This document shows, in pieces, positions 1 to 7,842 of a stretch of DNA of 12,882 bases. A program made the position numbers and the translations under genes. Every line of letters begins with the position of its first letter. Position 1 is the stretch's first letter. The notes under the pieces are model-generated. The model saw only the letters and a list, made by a program, of their open reading frames with translations, did no database searches and was not told the DNA's origin. Location: the NCBI GenBank assembly GCA_035703755.1, contig DASSXP010000134.1, positions 1-12,882 of the forward strand. Direction: 5' to 3'. The DNA is from DASSBG01 sp035703755 (GTDB taxonomy: Bacteria > Pseudomonadota > Gammaproteobacteria > Xanthomonadales > Rhodanobacteraceae).

Positions 1-407
1 ATCAGGTCGTCGCGGACATCGATCACGCACATGCGCATGTGCGTGCAGTGCCAAACATCCGCTGCGGTGCGTTCGGCATCGGCAAGCAGTGCGCGCCCGA
101 CACCGCCACCCTGCAAGGCCGGGCGCACGGCGAACATGCCGAAATAGCCCGCGTCACCGCGCGCTTCCACATGCATGCACGCCAGGATTCCGTCCGCGCT
201 CTCGGCCACCCGCACGCGGCTGCGCGGGCGCTCGATGCAGTCGATGACGCCTTCCGGGTCGATGCGCTGGCCATCCAGCAGGTCGGCCTCGGTGGTCCAG
301 CCGGCGCGGCTGGCATCGCCTCGGTAGGCCGATTCCACCAGTATCACCAGCGCGGGCACGTCGGCCGGCGCTGCATCACGAATCGTCAAGTCGGTTGCTG
401 TTGTCAT
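1..407 (-). CDS. GNAT-family N-acetyltransferase, 3' end cut off by the window
   Basis: The reading frame opens at ATG 407 and stays open to the window edge (135 codons), so the C-terminus is missing. The start MTTATDLTIRDAAPADVPAL is the usual beta1-alpha1 opening of GNAT enzymes. It is followed by a SAYRGDASRAGWTTEADLL segment (residues 26-44) seen in many small bacterial GNATs. Residues 89-108 (FGMFAVRPALQGGGVGRALL) are motif A, the Q-x-x-G-x-G acetyl-CoA pyrophosphate loop. The family transfers an acetyl group from acetyl-CoA to an amine; the acceptor cannot be told from this sequence. An in-frame ATG at 443 would add 12 residues. Neither start has a clear Shine-Dalgarno sequence, and 407 gives the more typical N-terminus. 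It lies 157 bases downstream of sufS on the same strand, so it may be a separate transcription unit. Family call is firm, function unknown. Confidence 0.85.
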   Translation of the reverse strand, partial: MTTATDLTIRDAAPADVPALVILVESAYRGDASRAGWTTEADLLDGQRIDPEGVIDCIERPRSRVRVAESADGILACMHVEARGDAGYFGMFAVRPALQGGGVGRALLADAERTAADVWHCTHMRMCVIDVRDDL

Positions 408-533
408 GGGCGCACTGTGCCACGGATCAAGGCAAGAAGACATGGCTGCATCGTCACGCCAGCCGGCGCGCACGATCTGCGCCGCGTAACCTGCGGCGGC
501 GGCGCGCGCGTGAGCTCGACGCAGACAGGTACC

Positions 534-549
534 GTGGCGGTTGTGCCAC
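534..549. other. Small stem-loop in the sufS-GNAT gap
   Basis: Perfect 5-bp arms GTGGC (534-538) and GCCAC (545-549) enclose a 6-base loop, 16 bases past the sufS stop codon. On the minus strand no T-run follows it, so it does not look like a normal intrinsic terminator for the suf operon. In the plus direction it is followed by TTTAT. The remaining bases between 408 and 564 are GC-rich and show no gene or clear promoter. Chance is a real possibility for a stem this short. Confidence 0.25.
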
Positions 550-564
550 TTTATCAGCGTTGCC

Positions 565-1809
565 CTAGCCCAGAAGTTTGCGTACTTTGTGGATGGCCGC
601 GACGAAGGCGTCGACTTCGTCGCGGGTATTCCAGAATGCCAGCGATGCACGGCAGGTGGCAGGCACGCCGTAGAACTGCATCAAGGGATGCGCGCAATGG
701 TGGCCGGAACGGATCGCAACGCCTTCGAGATCGAGCATGGTGGCTAGATCGTGCGCGTGCGCGCCGTCAATCAGGAAGGAGATCACCGCCGCCTTGTCCG
801 GCGTCTCGCCAAAGATGCGCAGCCCGGGAATTTCCCGCAGCCGTTCGGTGGCATACCGACACAGTGCGTGTTCAGCCGCAGCCACCTGCGACATGCCGAG
901 TTGATCAAGGTAATCGATGGCAGCACCCAAGCCCACGAAGCCGGCGATATTGGGCGTGCCGGCCTCGAACTTGTGCGGCGCATCGGCAAAGACGGTGCCG
1001 CTCCAGTGCACCTCACGGATCATTTCGCCGCCACCGAAGAATGGCGGCATCCCGGCCAGGATCTCGCGCCGGGCCCACAGCGCGCCGGTGCCAGTCGGCC
1101 CCAGCATCTTGTGGCCAGTGATGGCATAAAAGTCGCAACCAAGCGCCGCAACATTGACCGCCAGATGTGGCGCCGCCTGTGAGCCATCGACCAGCAGCGG
1201 GATGCCGCGCTCGTGACAGGCGCGTGCCAGCTCACGAATCGGATTGACCGTGCCAAGCACGTTGGATACGTGCGTGACACAAGCAAGCTTCACTTCCGAC
1301 GTCAGACTGGCAATGAACTTCTCGACGATCAGCTCGCCACTCTCGCTGATCGGCGCCACCTTGAGATGGGCGCCGTTGCGCTGGCACACCAGTTGCCACG
1401 GCACGATGTTGGCGTGGTGTTCCATCTCGGTGACGAGGATCGCGTCGCCGGGCTTGAACCGCGGCAAGGCGTAGCTGTACGCAACCAGATTGATGGCCTG
1501 GGTGGTGCCCGAGGTCAGCACCAACTCATCCCGGTGCGACGCGCCGATAAAAGCCGCGAGCTTGTCACGCGCACCCTCGTAGGCGTTGGTGGCTTCCTCG
1601 CCCAGCTGGTGCACCGCGCGCGCCACGTTGGCATTGCTGCGGGCGAAGAAATTGTCTACCGCATCAATGACGGCACGCGGCTTCTGGCTGGTATTGGCGT
1701 TGTCCAGGTACACCAGCGGTTTGCCGTGCACCTGCCGGCCGAGAATCGGAAAATCCGCGCGAATGCGCCCGACATCAAGCGCTGTGGCAATGGGTTCGGC
1801 GGCGTTCAT
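565..1809 (-). CDS. sufS: SufS, type II cysteine desulfurase
   Basis: This PLP enzyme (414 aa, normal family length) removes sulfur from L-cysteine, giving alanine and an enzyme-bound persulfide for Fe-S cluster assembly in the cytosol. Seen: YLDNANTSQKP near residues 34-44; a substrate/PLP region TEMEHHANIVPWQ (127-139); VDGSQAAPH (207-215); the PLP-binding lysine K234 in AITGHKMLGPTGTG; and the catalytic cysteine C372 in RSGHHCAHP, the type II (SufS) form rather than the IscS/NifS form. R387 in CRASL matches the conserved carboxylate-binding arginine. ATG 1809 is preceded by AGGA with about 7 bases of spacing. It is the last suf gene, 31 bases after sufD. Type II enzymes usually need SufE or SufU to accept the sulfur; neither gene is in this window. 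Confidence 0.97.
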   Translation of the reverse strand: MNAAEPIATALDVGRIRADFPILGRQVHGKPLVYLDNANTSQKPRAVIDAVDNFFARSNANVARAVHQLGEEATNAYEGARDKLAAFIGASHRDELVLTSGTTQAINLVAYSYALPRFKPGDAILVTEMEHHANIVPWQLVCQRNGAHLKVAPISESGELIVEKFIASLTSEVKLACVTHVSNVLGTVNPIRELARACHERGIPLLVDGSQAAPHLAVNVAALGCDFYAITGHKMLGPTGTGALWARREILAGMPPFFGGGEMIREVHWSGTVFADAPHKFEAGTPNIAGFVGLGAAIDYLDQLGMSQVAAAEHALCRYATERLREIPGLRIFGETPDKAAVISFLIDGAHAHDLATMLDLEGVAIRSGHHCAHPLMQFYGVPATCRASLAFWNTRDEVDAFVAAIHKVRKLLG

Positions 1810-1840
1810 GGCAAGTCCTGAAAAGTGGTGTGCGGCGTGC

Positions 1841-3154
1841 TCACGATGCGAGCTGACGCGCGGCGAGCACGCCGTCGGCGAGTGTGCGCAAAGCCGGGTC
1901 GTGGATCGATTCCAACACCGCGCGGCAGAACGCCGCAGTCAACATGCGGCGAGCTTCCGGCAGCGGAATGCCACGCGATTGCAAGTAGAACAGCGAGCGC
2001 TCGTCCAGCTGGCCGACGGTGGCGCCATGCGCTGCCTTGACTTCGTCTGCGTAGATCTCCAGCACCGGACGGGTGTCGATTTCCGCGTTGGCCGATAGCA
2101 GCAGGTTCTTGTTGCTGAGCGAGGCATCGGTGCCGTCGGCGCCCGGATCGACGGTAATCCGTCCGGTGAAGGCACCACGCCCACGCTGGTCGGCAATGCC
2201 GCGCCACAGCGCATCACTGGCGGTATCGCGCGCGGCGTGGCGGATATCGAGCCAGGTATCAATATGTTGGCGTCCAGTCGGCATGAAGGCACCTCGGGTT
2301 TCCAGCCGCGCCGCATCGCCACGCAGTTCGGCGCTCAACTCGTGCCTGACCAGGGCGCCACCGAGCTCCAGCGCGTGCAGACGCAGCACCGCGGCGGCGT
2401 CGAGCCGCAGGTGATTGCGACGCATCAACACGCTGTCGGGCGATGACTCCTGCAACAGCAGCCAGTCCAACTCGGCGTTGGCGTGTACGTGGATATCCGC
2501 CACCGCCGTGCCGAGCGTGGCGTTGGCGGCCACCGCAGCGTGACGTTCGACCACGCTGAGATGGGCGCCATCGCCGAGTTCGATCAGGTTGCGCGTGTGC
2601 CAAGCGCGTGGTTCCGCTGTCGGTGCGCCCAGCAGCAAGAGTTCAACCGGCGCTTCAATGCGCGCATCGGGCGCCACCCGCAACACCATGCCATCGGCGG
2701 CAAACGCGGCATTCAAACGCGCAAAGGCGTCGCGCGGCGCTTCACTGGCGCGCGCCAACACGAAGCGCAGCGGCTCGGGGTTGCGGCGCAGCGCGTTGGC
2801 GAGAGTGTCGATCTCCAATCCCGCCGGCAGCCGGTTCAGGCGTGACAAATCCGCGCGAAAACAGCCGTTGACGAACACCAGGCGGGGGCCTTCGTGCGCC
2901 GGCAAGGCGATGCCCGCAAGGTCGACGTCGACATCCACACCGTCGCCACGGCCAACGACGTAGCGCCGCTGTGCAAGCGCCCGCAGCGCGGTGTATTTCC
3001 ATGCCTCGTCGTGATGGTCCGGCAGGCCGTCGCGCGCCAGCGCCGCCAGTTCGCTGCGCCGCCAGGAATCGAGCCAGGGCAACTGCGCGCCCGGCAACGT
3101 CGACAAAACGCCATCGGCCCCGTCGAACATCGCTTGCAGCAGTGGTGCAACCAT
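1841..3154 (-). CDS. sufD: SufD, Fe-S scaffold complex subunit
   Basis: SufD is the SufB paralogue that pairs with SufB and SufC in the SufBC2D scaffold. The protein is 437 aa, with a variable N-terminal half and a conserved C-terminal beta-helix half. The best block is AAHGATVGQLDERSLFYLQS (374-393): its histidine H376 corresponds to the cluster-assembly histidine of E. coli SufD (H360). It is followed by the SRGIPLPEARRMLTAAFC helix that binds SufC. The sufC stop codon lies inside GTGATG, so there are two possible starts: GTG at 3157, which overlaps sufC by 4 bases, or ATG at 3154, which overlaps by 1 base. I chose ATG; the choice changes one residue. The tight overlap implies translational coupling with sufC. 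The gene ends 31 bases before sufS. Confidence 0.95.
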   Translation of the reverse strand: MVAPLLQAMFDGADGVLSTLPGAQLPWLDSWRRSELAALARDGLPDHHDEAWKYTALRALAQRRYVVGRGDGVDVDVDLAGIALPAHEGPRLVFVNGCFRADLSRLNRLPAGLEIDTLANALRRNPEPLRFVLARASEAPRDAFARLNAAFAADGMVLRVAPDARIEAPVELLLLGAPTAEPRAWHTRNLIELGDGAHLSVVERHAAVAANATLGTAVADIHVHANAELDWLLLQESSPDSVLMRRNHLRLDAAAVLRLHALELGGALVRHELSAELRGDAARLETRGAFMPTGRQHIDTWLDIRHAARDTASDALWRGIADQRGRGAFTGRITVDPGADGTDASLSNKNLLLSANAEIDTRPVLEIYADEVKAAHGATVGQLDERSLFYLQSRGIPLPEARRMLTAAFCRAVLESIHDPALRTLADGVLAARQLAS

Positions 3155-3915
3155 CACGCACCCACCGCCTGCGGCCGTTCCTTGAGCCAGGCGTAGCCGT
3201 GTTCTTCCAGCTTCAGCGCCAGCGACTTGTCGCCGCTCTCGACGATCCGCCCTTGCGCCAATACGTGCACGAAGTCGGGTTCGATGTAATCGAGCAGGCG
3301 CTGGTAATGGGTGATGACGAGGAAGCCGCGCTCGGGCGAACGCTGGGCGTTGACACCGGCCGCGACCTGCTTCAGGGCGTCGATGTCGAGGCCAGAATCG
3401 GTCTCGTCGAGCACTGCCAGACGCGGTTCGAGCAGCGCCATCTGAAAGATTTCATTGCGCTTCTTCTCGCCACCCGAGAAGCCCTCGTTGACGGCGCGAT
3501 TCAAAAGTTCGGGTGACAGGTCCATCACCTTCAGCTTCTCGCGCACCAATTTCAGGAACTGCATCGAATCGAGTTCCTGATCACCCCGCGCCTTGCGCTG
3601 GGCATTGAACGCGGCGCGCAGGAAGTAGGTGTTGTTGACGCCGGGAATCTCCACCGGGTACTGGAAGGCCAGGAACACACCGGCAGCAGCGCGCTCTTCC
3701 GGCGCCAGCGCCAGCAAATCCGCACCATCAAACTGCACCGATCCCGCCGTCACTTCGTAGCCCGCGCGCCCTGCCAGCACATTGCCCAGCGTCGACTTGC
3801 CGGCGCCGTTCGGACCCATGACGGCGTGCACTTCGCCGGCCTTGATTTCAAGCGACAGACCCTTGAGGATTTCCTTGCCGGCAACCCGGGCGTGGAGATT
3901 TTCGATTTTCAGCAT
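3154..3915 (-). CDS. sufC: SufC, ABC-type ATPase of the SUF complex
   Basis: SufC is a cytosolic ABC ATPase that drives conformational change in SufBC2D; it is not a transporter. The 253-aa protein has Walker A GPNGAGKST (34-42), the Q-loop FQYPVEIPGV (84-93), the signature SGGEKKRNE (147-155), Walker B plus D-loop LAVLDETDSGLD (167-178, catalytic E171), and the switch histidine H203 in ITHYQRLL. The SGGEKKRNE form and the DETDSGLD stretch are typical of SufC. ATG 3915 gives the normal start MLKIENLHARV. An in-frame TTG at 3921 would add only two residues. The Shine-Dalgarno sequence is weak. Unlike its neighbours it is separated from the upstream gene by about 100 bases holding an inverted repeat. 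Confidence 0.97.
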   Translation of the reverse strand: MLKIENLHARVAGKEILKGLSLEIKAGEVHAVMGPNGAGKSTLGNVLAGRAGYEVTAGSVQFDGADLLALAPEERAAAGVFLAFQYPVEIPGVNNTYFLRAAFNAQRKARGDQELDSMQFLKLVREKLKVMDLSPELLNRAVNEGFSGGEKKRNEIFQMALLEPRLAVLDETDSGLDIDALKQVAAGVNAQRSPERGFLVITHYQRLLDYIEPDFVHVLAQGRIVESGDKSLALKLEEHGYAWLKERPQAVGA

Positions 3916-3923
3916 GTTCAATC

Positions 3924-4012
3924 CGGGATTGGAGATTCGTTATTCGGGAGTGCGATCAAGCGGTCGAGAGGCGAGGCGCGGGACACTATCCAATCCCGAA
4001 TCTCGAACCCCG
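3924..4012. repeat. Imperfect long inverted repeat between sufB and sufC
   Basis: The left arm is 3924-3950 and the right arm 3986-4012. The reverse complement of the right arm matches the left at 20 of 27 positions, with an unbroken 8-base core GAGATTCG. Both arms are built from short units of the kind GGGATTGG, GAGATTCG and ATTCGGGA. Similar intergenic GGGATTCG-type repeats are common in xanthomonad genomes; that link is from general knowledge and was not tested. A 35-base GC-rich spacer separates the arms. Transcribed with the suf operon, it could fold into a hairpin just ahead of sufC and affect mRNA stability or the sufB to sufC ratio. It could equally be a passive repeat remnant. Confidence 0.6.
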
Positions 4013-4018
4013 GTCCGA

Positions 4019-5482
<1,464 letters not shown>

Positions 5483-5483
5483 C

Positions 5484-5936
5484 TCAAGTCCTTGAATTGG
5501 CGCGGCGTACCGCGGCCACGGGAACACTGACAACCGCTGGCGGCGGCGCGGCCATTTCCGCAATCGACACCGATCGCAGCGCGGCGGCGACCGCCGCGTT
5601 GATGCGCTGCCAGTTGCCGCGCACACTGCAATGTGACTCGCGGTCGCAATTACCGATGCCGCAATCGGTCATGCCGATCGGCCCTTCAACCGCTTCCACC
5701 ACATCGGCCACGCTGATCGAGTCGGCTGCGCGTGCCAGCCGGTAGCCACCCGCCACGCCGCGAAAAGAGTCCACCAGCCCGGCGTGCCCCAGCAGCTTCA
5801 GCAACTTGCTGACTGTCGGCGCTTCCAGCCGGGTGGATTCGGCCACCTGCGCCGCGCTCACCACGCTGCCCGGCTGGTCGGCCAGACAGGTCATGACCAA
5901 GGTGGCGTAATCGGTCAAGCGACTGACCCGAAGCAC
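5484..5936 (-). CDS. Rrf2-family Fe-S regulator of the SUF operon (IscR/SufR type)
   Basis: This 150-aa protein has an N-terminal winged helix (LTDYATLVMTCLADQ; recognition helix around LEAPTVSKLLKLLGHAGLV, 37-55; wing GVAGGYRLARA, 60-70) and then ISVADVVEAVEGPI. Three cysteines, C92, C97 and C103, sit in the loop that carries the [2Fe-2S] cluster in IscR. Their spacing is C-x4-C-x5-C, against C-x5-C-x5-C in E. coli IscR. As first gene of the operon it probably senses cluster sufficiency and represses its own promoter, so that demand for clusters raises suf expression. The start is GTG 5936, giving MLRVSRLTDYA, which matches family N-termini; AGAGGA lies about 8 bases upstream. It is the sufBCDS-linked regulator seen in xanthomonads rather than a member of an isc operon. 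Confidence 0.93.
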   Translation of the reverse strand: MLRVSRLTDYATLVMTCLADQPGSVVSAAQVAESTRLEAPTVSKLLKLLGHAGLVDSFRGVAGGYRLARAADSISVADVVEAVEGPIGMTDCGIGNCDRESHCSVRGNWQRINAAVAAALRSVSIAEMAAPPPAVVSVPVAAVRRANSRT

Positions 5937-5951
5937 GGTTGCGATCCTCTC

Positions 5952-5975
5952 AACAGGGACTGAAATGGTACTGTT
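5952..5975. promoter_or_regulatory. Candidate IscR-like operator for the suf operon
   Basis: An imperfect dyad has outer arms AACAG (5952-5956) and CTGTT (5971-5975). Its centre, GACTGAAATGGTA (5958-5970), matches 11 of 13 positions of the core of the E. coli IscR type 1 site (GACTRWWWYAGTC). It lies 16-39 bases before the regulator GTG and overlaps the proposed -10 element, the position expected for autorepression. The outer parts do not match the full E. coli consensus, and the regulator here is not E. coli IscR, so this is an inference from position and symmetry. Confidence 0.5.
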
Positions 5976-5994
5976 TATTGCCCCCTGCGGTCAA
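5965..5994 (-). promoter_or_regulatory. Candidate sigma-70-type promoter of the suf operon
   Basis: Read on the minus strand, TTGACC (5994-5989; 5 of 6 matches to TTGACA) and TACCAT (5970-5965; 4 of 6 to TATAAT) are separated by 18 bases. This would place transcription start near 5958, about 20 bases before the GTG start of the regulator, with a short leader holding its ribosome site. The -10 match is modest. Confidence 0.45.
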
Positions 5995-6036
5995 TCACGG
6001 GTACGCGGGAAGGACCCGGAGCAAGCGAGCGTCTTC

Positions 6037-6053
6037 TGCACAATTCTTGCGCA
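6037..6053. promoter_or_regulatory. Candidate NtrC enhancer site upstream of glnK
   Basis: TGCAC-AATTCTT-GCGCA is a 17-bp dyad that matches the enterobacterial NtrC form TGCAC-N7-GTGCA except for one base. Its centre is about 140 bases upstream of the predicted sigma-54 start near 6185, a normal distance for an NtrC enhancer. With a sigma-54 promoter and glnK-amtB downstream, an NtrC site is expected from known biology. Binding itself is an inference. Confidence 0.5.
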
Positions 6054-6091
6054 TTTCCGCAATTGAAATGAGAACTCTTTGCGCATGGACA

Positions 6092-6108
6092 CTTGCGCAC
6101 CACGCAAG
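6092..6108. promoter_or_regulatory. Perfect 17-bp dyad, possible second activator site for glnK-amtB
   Basis: CTTGCG-CACCA-CGCAAG has perfect 6-bp arms around a 5-bp spacer, centred about 85 bases before the predicted sigma-54 start and 55 bp from the dyad at 6037-6053. It has the same length as an NtrC site but is not a close match to TGCAC-N7-GTGCA, so it could serve another regulator. The palindrome TGCGCA occurs three times in this stretch (6048-6053, 6080-6085, 6094-6099). A further dyad, CATTTC-N7-GAAATG, lies at 6052-6070. Confidence 0.45.
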
Positions 6109-6122
6109 AATATCTTCCATAT

Positions 6123-6145
6123 CGTTGTTTTTACAGAAAACAACG
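6123..6145. repeat. Perfect 9-bp-arm inverted repeat just upstream of the sigma-54 promoter
   Basis: Arms CGTTGTTTT (6123-6131) and AAAACAACG (6137-6145) enclose the loop TACAG. It begins only 13 bases before the -24 element, in the most AT-rich part of the region, between the upstream dyads and the promoter. This is where a DNA-bending protein such as IHF often acts at sigma-54 promoters. I do not see a good IHF consensus, and no T-run follows, so it is not a standard terminator. A separate regulator binding here is possible. The symmetry is directly visible; the role is unknown. Confidence 0.55.
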
Positions 6146-6158
6146 GAAGCCGTTCGGC

Positions 6159-6174
6159 TGGCACGTCGCCTGCA
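6159..6174 (+). promoter_or_regulatory. Sigma-54 (RpoN) promoter of glnK-amtB
   Basis: TGGCACG-TCGC-CTGCA matches the sigma-54 consensus TGGCACG-N4-TTGCW at all but one base. The invariant GG (6160-6161) and GC (6172-6173) are correctly spaced. Start of transcription is expected near 6185, about 24 bases before the glnK ATG. Sigma-54 control through NtrC is the established mode for glnK-amtB in proteobacteria, which strengthens the call. Confidence 0.85.
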
Positions 6175-6208
6175 AAGACATAGCGAGTTCTTTTGAGGAG
6201 TCGACGCG

Positions 6209-6550
6209 ATGAAATGGATCACCGCCGTGATCAAGCCGTTCAAGCTGGATGATCTGCGTGCCGCCCTGTCCGAGATCGGCATCCAGGGCCTCACCATTAC
6301 CGAGGTCAAGGGCTTCGGTCGCCAGCACGGTCATACCGAGCTCTATCGTGGCGCCGAGTACGTCGTCGATTTCCTGCCCAAGATCAAGCTTGAGGTTGCC
6401 GTCACCGACCACGCGCTCGAGCGCACGCTGGAGGCGATCACAGCCGCCGCCTGCACAGGCAAGGTCGGCGACGGCAAGATTTTTGTCACCGCGCTGGCAC
6501 GGGTGGTGCGCATCCGTACCGGCGAGATCAACGAGGATGCCCTCGCATGA
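6209..6550 (+). CDS. glnK: GlnK, P-II nitrogen regulatory protein
   Basis: This is a 113-aa P-II signal protein. It forms trimers that bind ATP/ADP and 2-oxoglutarate and report nitrogen status. Under nitrogen excess, unmodified GlnK blocks AmtB; under limitation, GlnD uridylylates it. Seen: the start MKWITAVIKPFKLDDLRAAL; the T-loop with the uridylylation tyrosine Y51 in YRGAEYVVDFLPK; the second P-II signature TGKVGDGKIFV (83-93); and the C-terminal RVVRIRTGEINEDAL. Sequence alone hardly separates GlnK from GlnB; the amtB gene directly after it favours GlnK. ATG 6209 has GAGGAG at 6195-6200. The stop overlaps the amtB start in ATGA. A sigma-54 promoter lies just upstream. Confidence 0.96.
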   Translation: MKWITAVIKPFKLDDLRAALSEIGIQGLTITEVKGFGRQHGHTELYRGAEYVVDFLPKIKLEVAVTDHALERTLEAITAAACTGKVGDGKIFVTALARVVRIRTGEINEDALA

Positions 6551-7776
6551 ACGCCATCGACACGGGCGCCACCGCGTGGATGCTCACGGCCTGCGTGTTG
6601 GTGCTGCTGATGACCTTGCCCGGACTGGCGCTGTTCTACGGCGGCATGGTGCGCGCCAAGAACCTGCTGTCGGTACTGATGCAGTGCTTCGCCATCACCG
6701 CCCTCATCAGCATCCTGTGGGTCGTGTACGGATACAGCCTCGTTTTCGACCCCGCGCAAGAGGGTGCGCAGGCCATCATCGGCGGCCTCGATCGTCTGCT
6801 GTTGGCGGGAATTGCACCCACCAGCCTCAGCGGCAAGATCCCCGAATCGGTGTTCATTCTGTTTCAGATGACCTTCGCCATCATCACCCCGGCACTGATC
6901 ACCGGCGCCATCGCCGAGCGCATGAAATTTTCCGCCCTGCTGCTGTTCAGCGCCCTGTGGTTCACCCTGGTATATGTGCCGATTGCACACATGGTATGGG
7001 GCGGCGCCGGCAGCTTGCTCGGTGACTGGGGCGTGTTGGATTTTGCCGGTGGAACGGTGGTGCACATCAATGCCGGCGTGGCCGGTTTGGTGGCCTGCCT
7101 GATGCTTGGCAAACGGCGCGGCTACCCCGCCGTGGCAATGCCGCCGCACAACCTCGGCTACACCGTGATCGGCGCCAGCTTGTTGTGGCTGGGCTGGTTC
7201 GGCTTCAATGCCGGCTCGGCACTGGCCGCCGATGGCAGCGCCGGCAGGGCCATGCTGACGACACAGGTGGCGGCGGCCGCCGCCGCACTCGGCTGGCTGG
7301 GTATCGAGTGGTGGCGACATGGCCGCGCCAGCATGCTCGGCATCGCCTCGGGCGCGGTGGCGGGGCTGGTCGGCATCACGCCGGCCGCCGGCACCATCGG
7401 CATCGGCGGCGCGCTGATCCTCGGCTTCGTCTGTGGGGTTGTCTGCTTCTACTCCGCCACGCGTCTGAAGCAGTTCTTTGGCTACGACGATACGCTGGAT
7501 GTATTCGGCGTCCACGCCGTCGCCGGCATCGTCGGCGCCCTGCTCACCGGGCCCTTCGCGGCGACCAGCCTTGGCGGCTTCGGCCTGGTCGATTCACCAT
7601 GGCTGCAATTGTGGATACAGGCCAAGGGCGTGGGCTTCACCCTGGCCTGGAGCGGCGGCTTCAGTTACCTGATATTGAAACTCGTGGATCGCCTGATCGG
7701 CCTGCGCGTCGATGCCGAAGCCGAGCAGATCGGTCTTGACCTCGCCCTGCATGAGGAGCGCGCCTACAACCTGTGA
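6547..7776 (+). CDS. amtB: AmtB, ammonium transporter (Amt/Mep/Rh family)
   Basis: This inner-membrane ammonium channel is 409 aa, with about 11 hydrophobic segments visible. Key residues compared with E. coli AmtB are: the pore twin histidines H173 (TVVHINAG) and H323 (GVHAVAG); gate phenylalanines F110 (FQMTFA) and F220 (WFGFNAGSA); W151 and S224 at the recruitment site; and D165 in the DFAGG signature. The C-terminal tail, EQIGLDLALHEERAYNL, is the conserved GlnK-responsive tail. The N-terminus starts directly with the first membrane helix and lacks the long cleaved signal peptide of E. coli AmtB. ATG 6547 overlaps the glnK stop by 4 bases, with GAGG about 9 bases upstream, so the two are translationally coupled. 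Confidence 0.97.
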   Translation: MNAIDTGATAWMLTACVLVLLMTLPGLALFYGGMVRAKNLLSVLMQCFAITALISILWVVYGYSLVFDPAQEGAQAIIGGLDRLLLAGIAPTSLSGKIPESVFILFQMTFAIITPALITGAIAERMKFSALLLFSALWFTLVYVPIAHMVWGGAGSLLGDWGVLDFAGGTVVHINAGVAGLVACLMLGKRRGYPAVAMPPHNLGYTVIGASLLWLGWFGFNAGSALAADGSAGRAMLTTQVAAAAAALGWLGIEWWRHGRASMLGIASGAVAGLVGITPAAGTIGIGGALILGFVCGVVCFYSATRLKQFFGYDDTLDVFGVHAVAGIVGALLTGPFAATSLGGFGLVDSPWLQLWIQAKGVGFTLAWSGGFSYLILKLVDRLIGLRVDAEAEQIGLDLALHEERAYNL

Positions 7777-7781
7777 TCCGT

Positions 7782-7830
7782 GGCTGGCGCGCCGGCGAAT
7801 GTCCAGGCTTTCGCAGACGCGCCGCCAGCC
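7782..7830. terminator. Candidate shared hairpin between convergent amtB and the beta-helix gene
   Basis: GGCTGGC at 7782-7788 pairs with GCCAGCC at 7824-7830. The stem can continue with GCGC on both sides after a one-base bulge, around a loop of about 26 bases. It sits in the 66-base gap between two convergent genes, a place where a two-way terminator is expected. No T-run follows on either strand and the loop is large, so termination is uncertain. Confidence 0.3.
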
Positions 7831-7842
7831 GCAAGGCCAGCC

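Noticed and set aside
39..1121. 360-codon plus-strand open frame across the GNAT gene and sufS
   Set aside because: It runs antisense through two conserved genes and their gap, and its product is Arg/Ala-rich and low in complexity.
5483..5626. 48-residue N-terminal extension of SufB
   Set aside because: It lies inside the regulator gene, is Arg/Pro-rich, and the ATG at 5482 has a good Shine-Dalgarno sequence and gives the normal SufB length.
6119..6131. Possible IHF site between the upstream dyads and the sigma-54 promoter
   Set aside because: The best alignment to WATCAANNNNTTR has three mismatches at conserved positions.
5939..6196. 85-codon plus-strand frame in the suf-glnK control region
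   Set aside because: It overlaps the promoters and dyads, has no ribosome site, and its product resembles nothing I recognise.
6343..7515. 390-codon minus-strand open frame opposite glnK-amtB
   Set aside because: It lies antisense to two well-conserved genes and encodes a His/Gln/Gly-rich product without domains.
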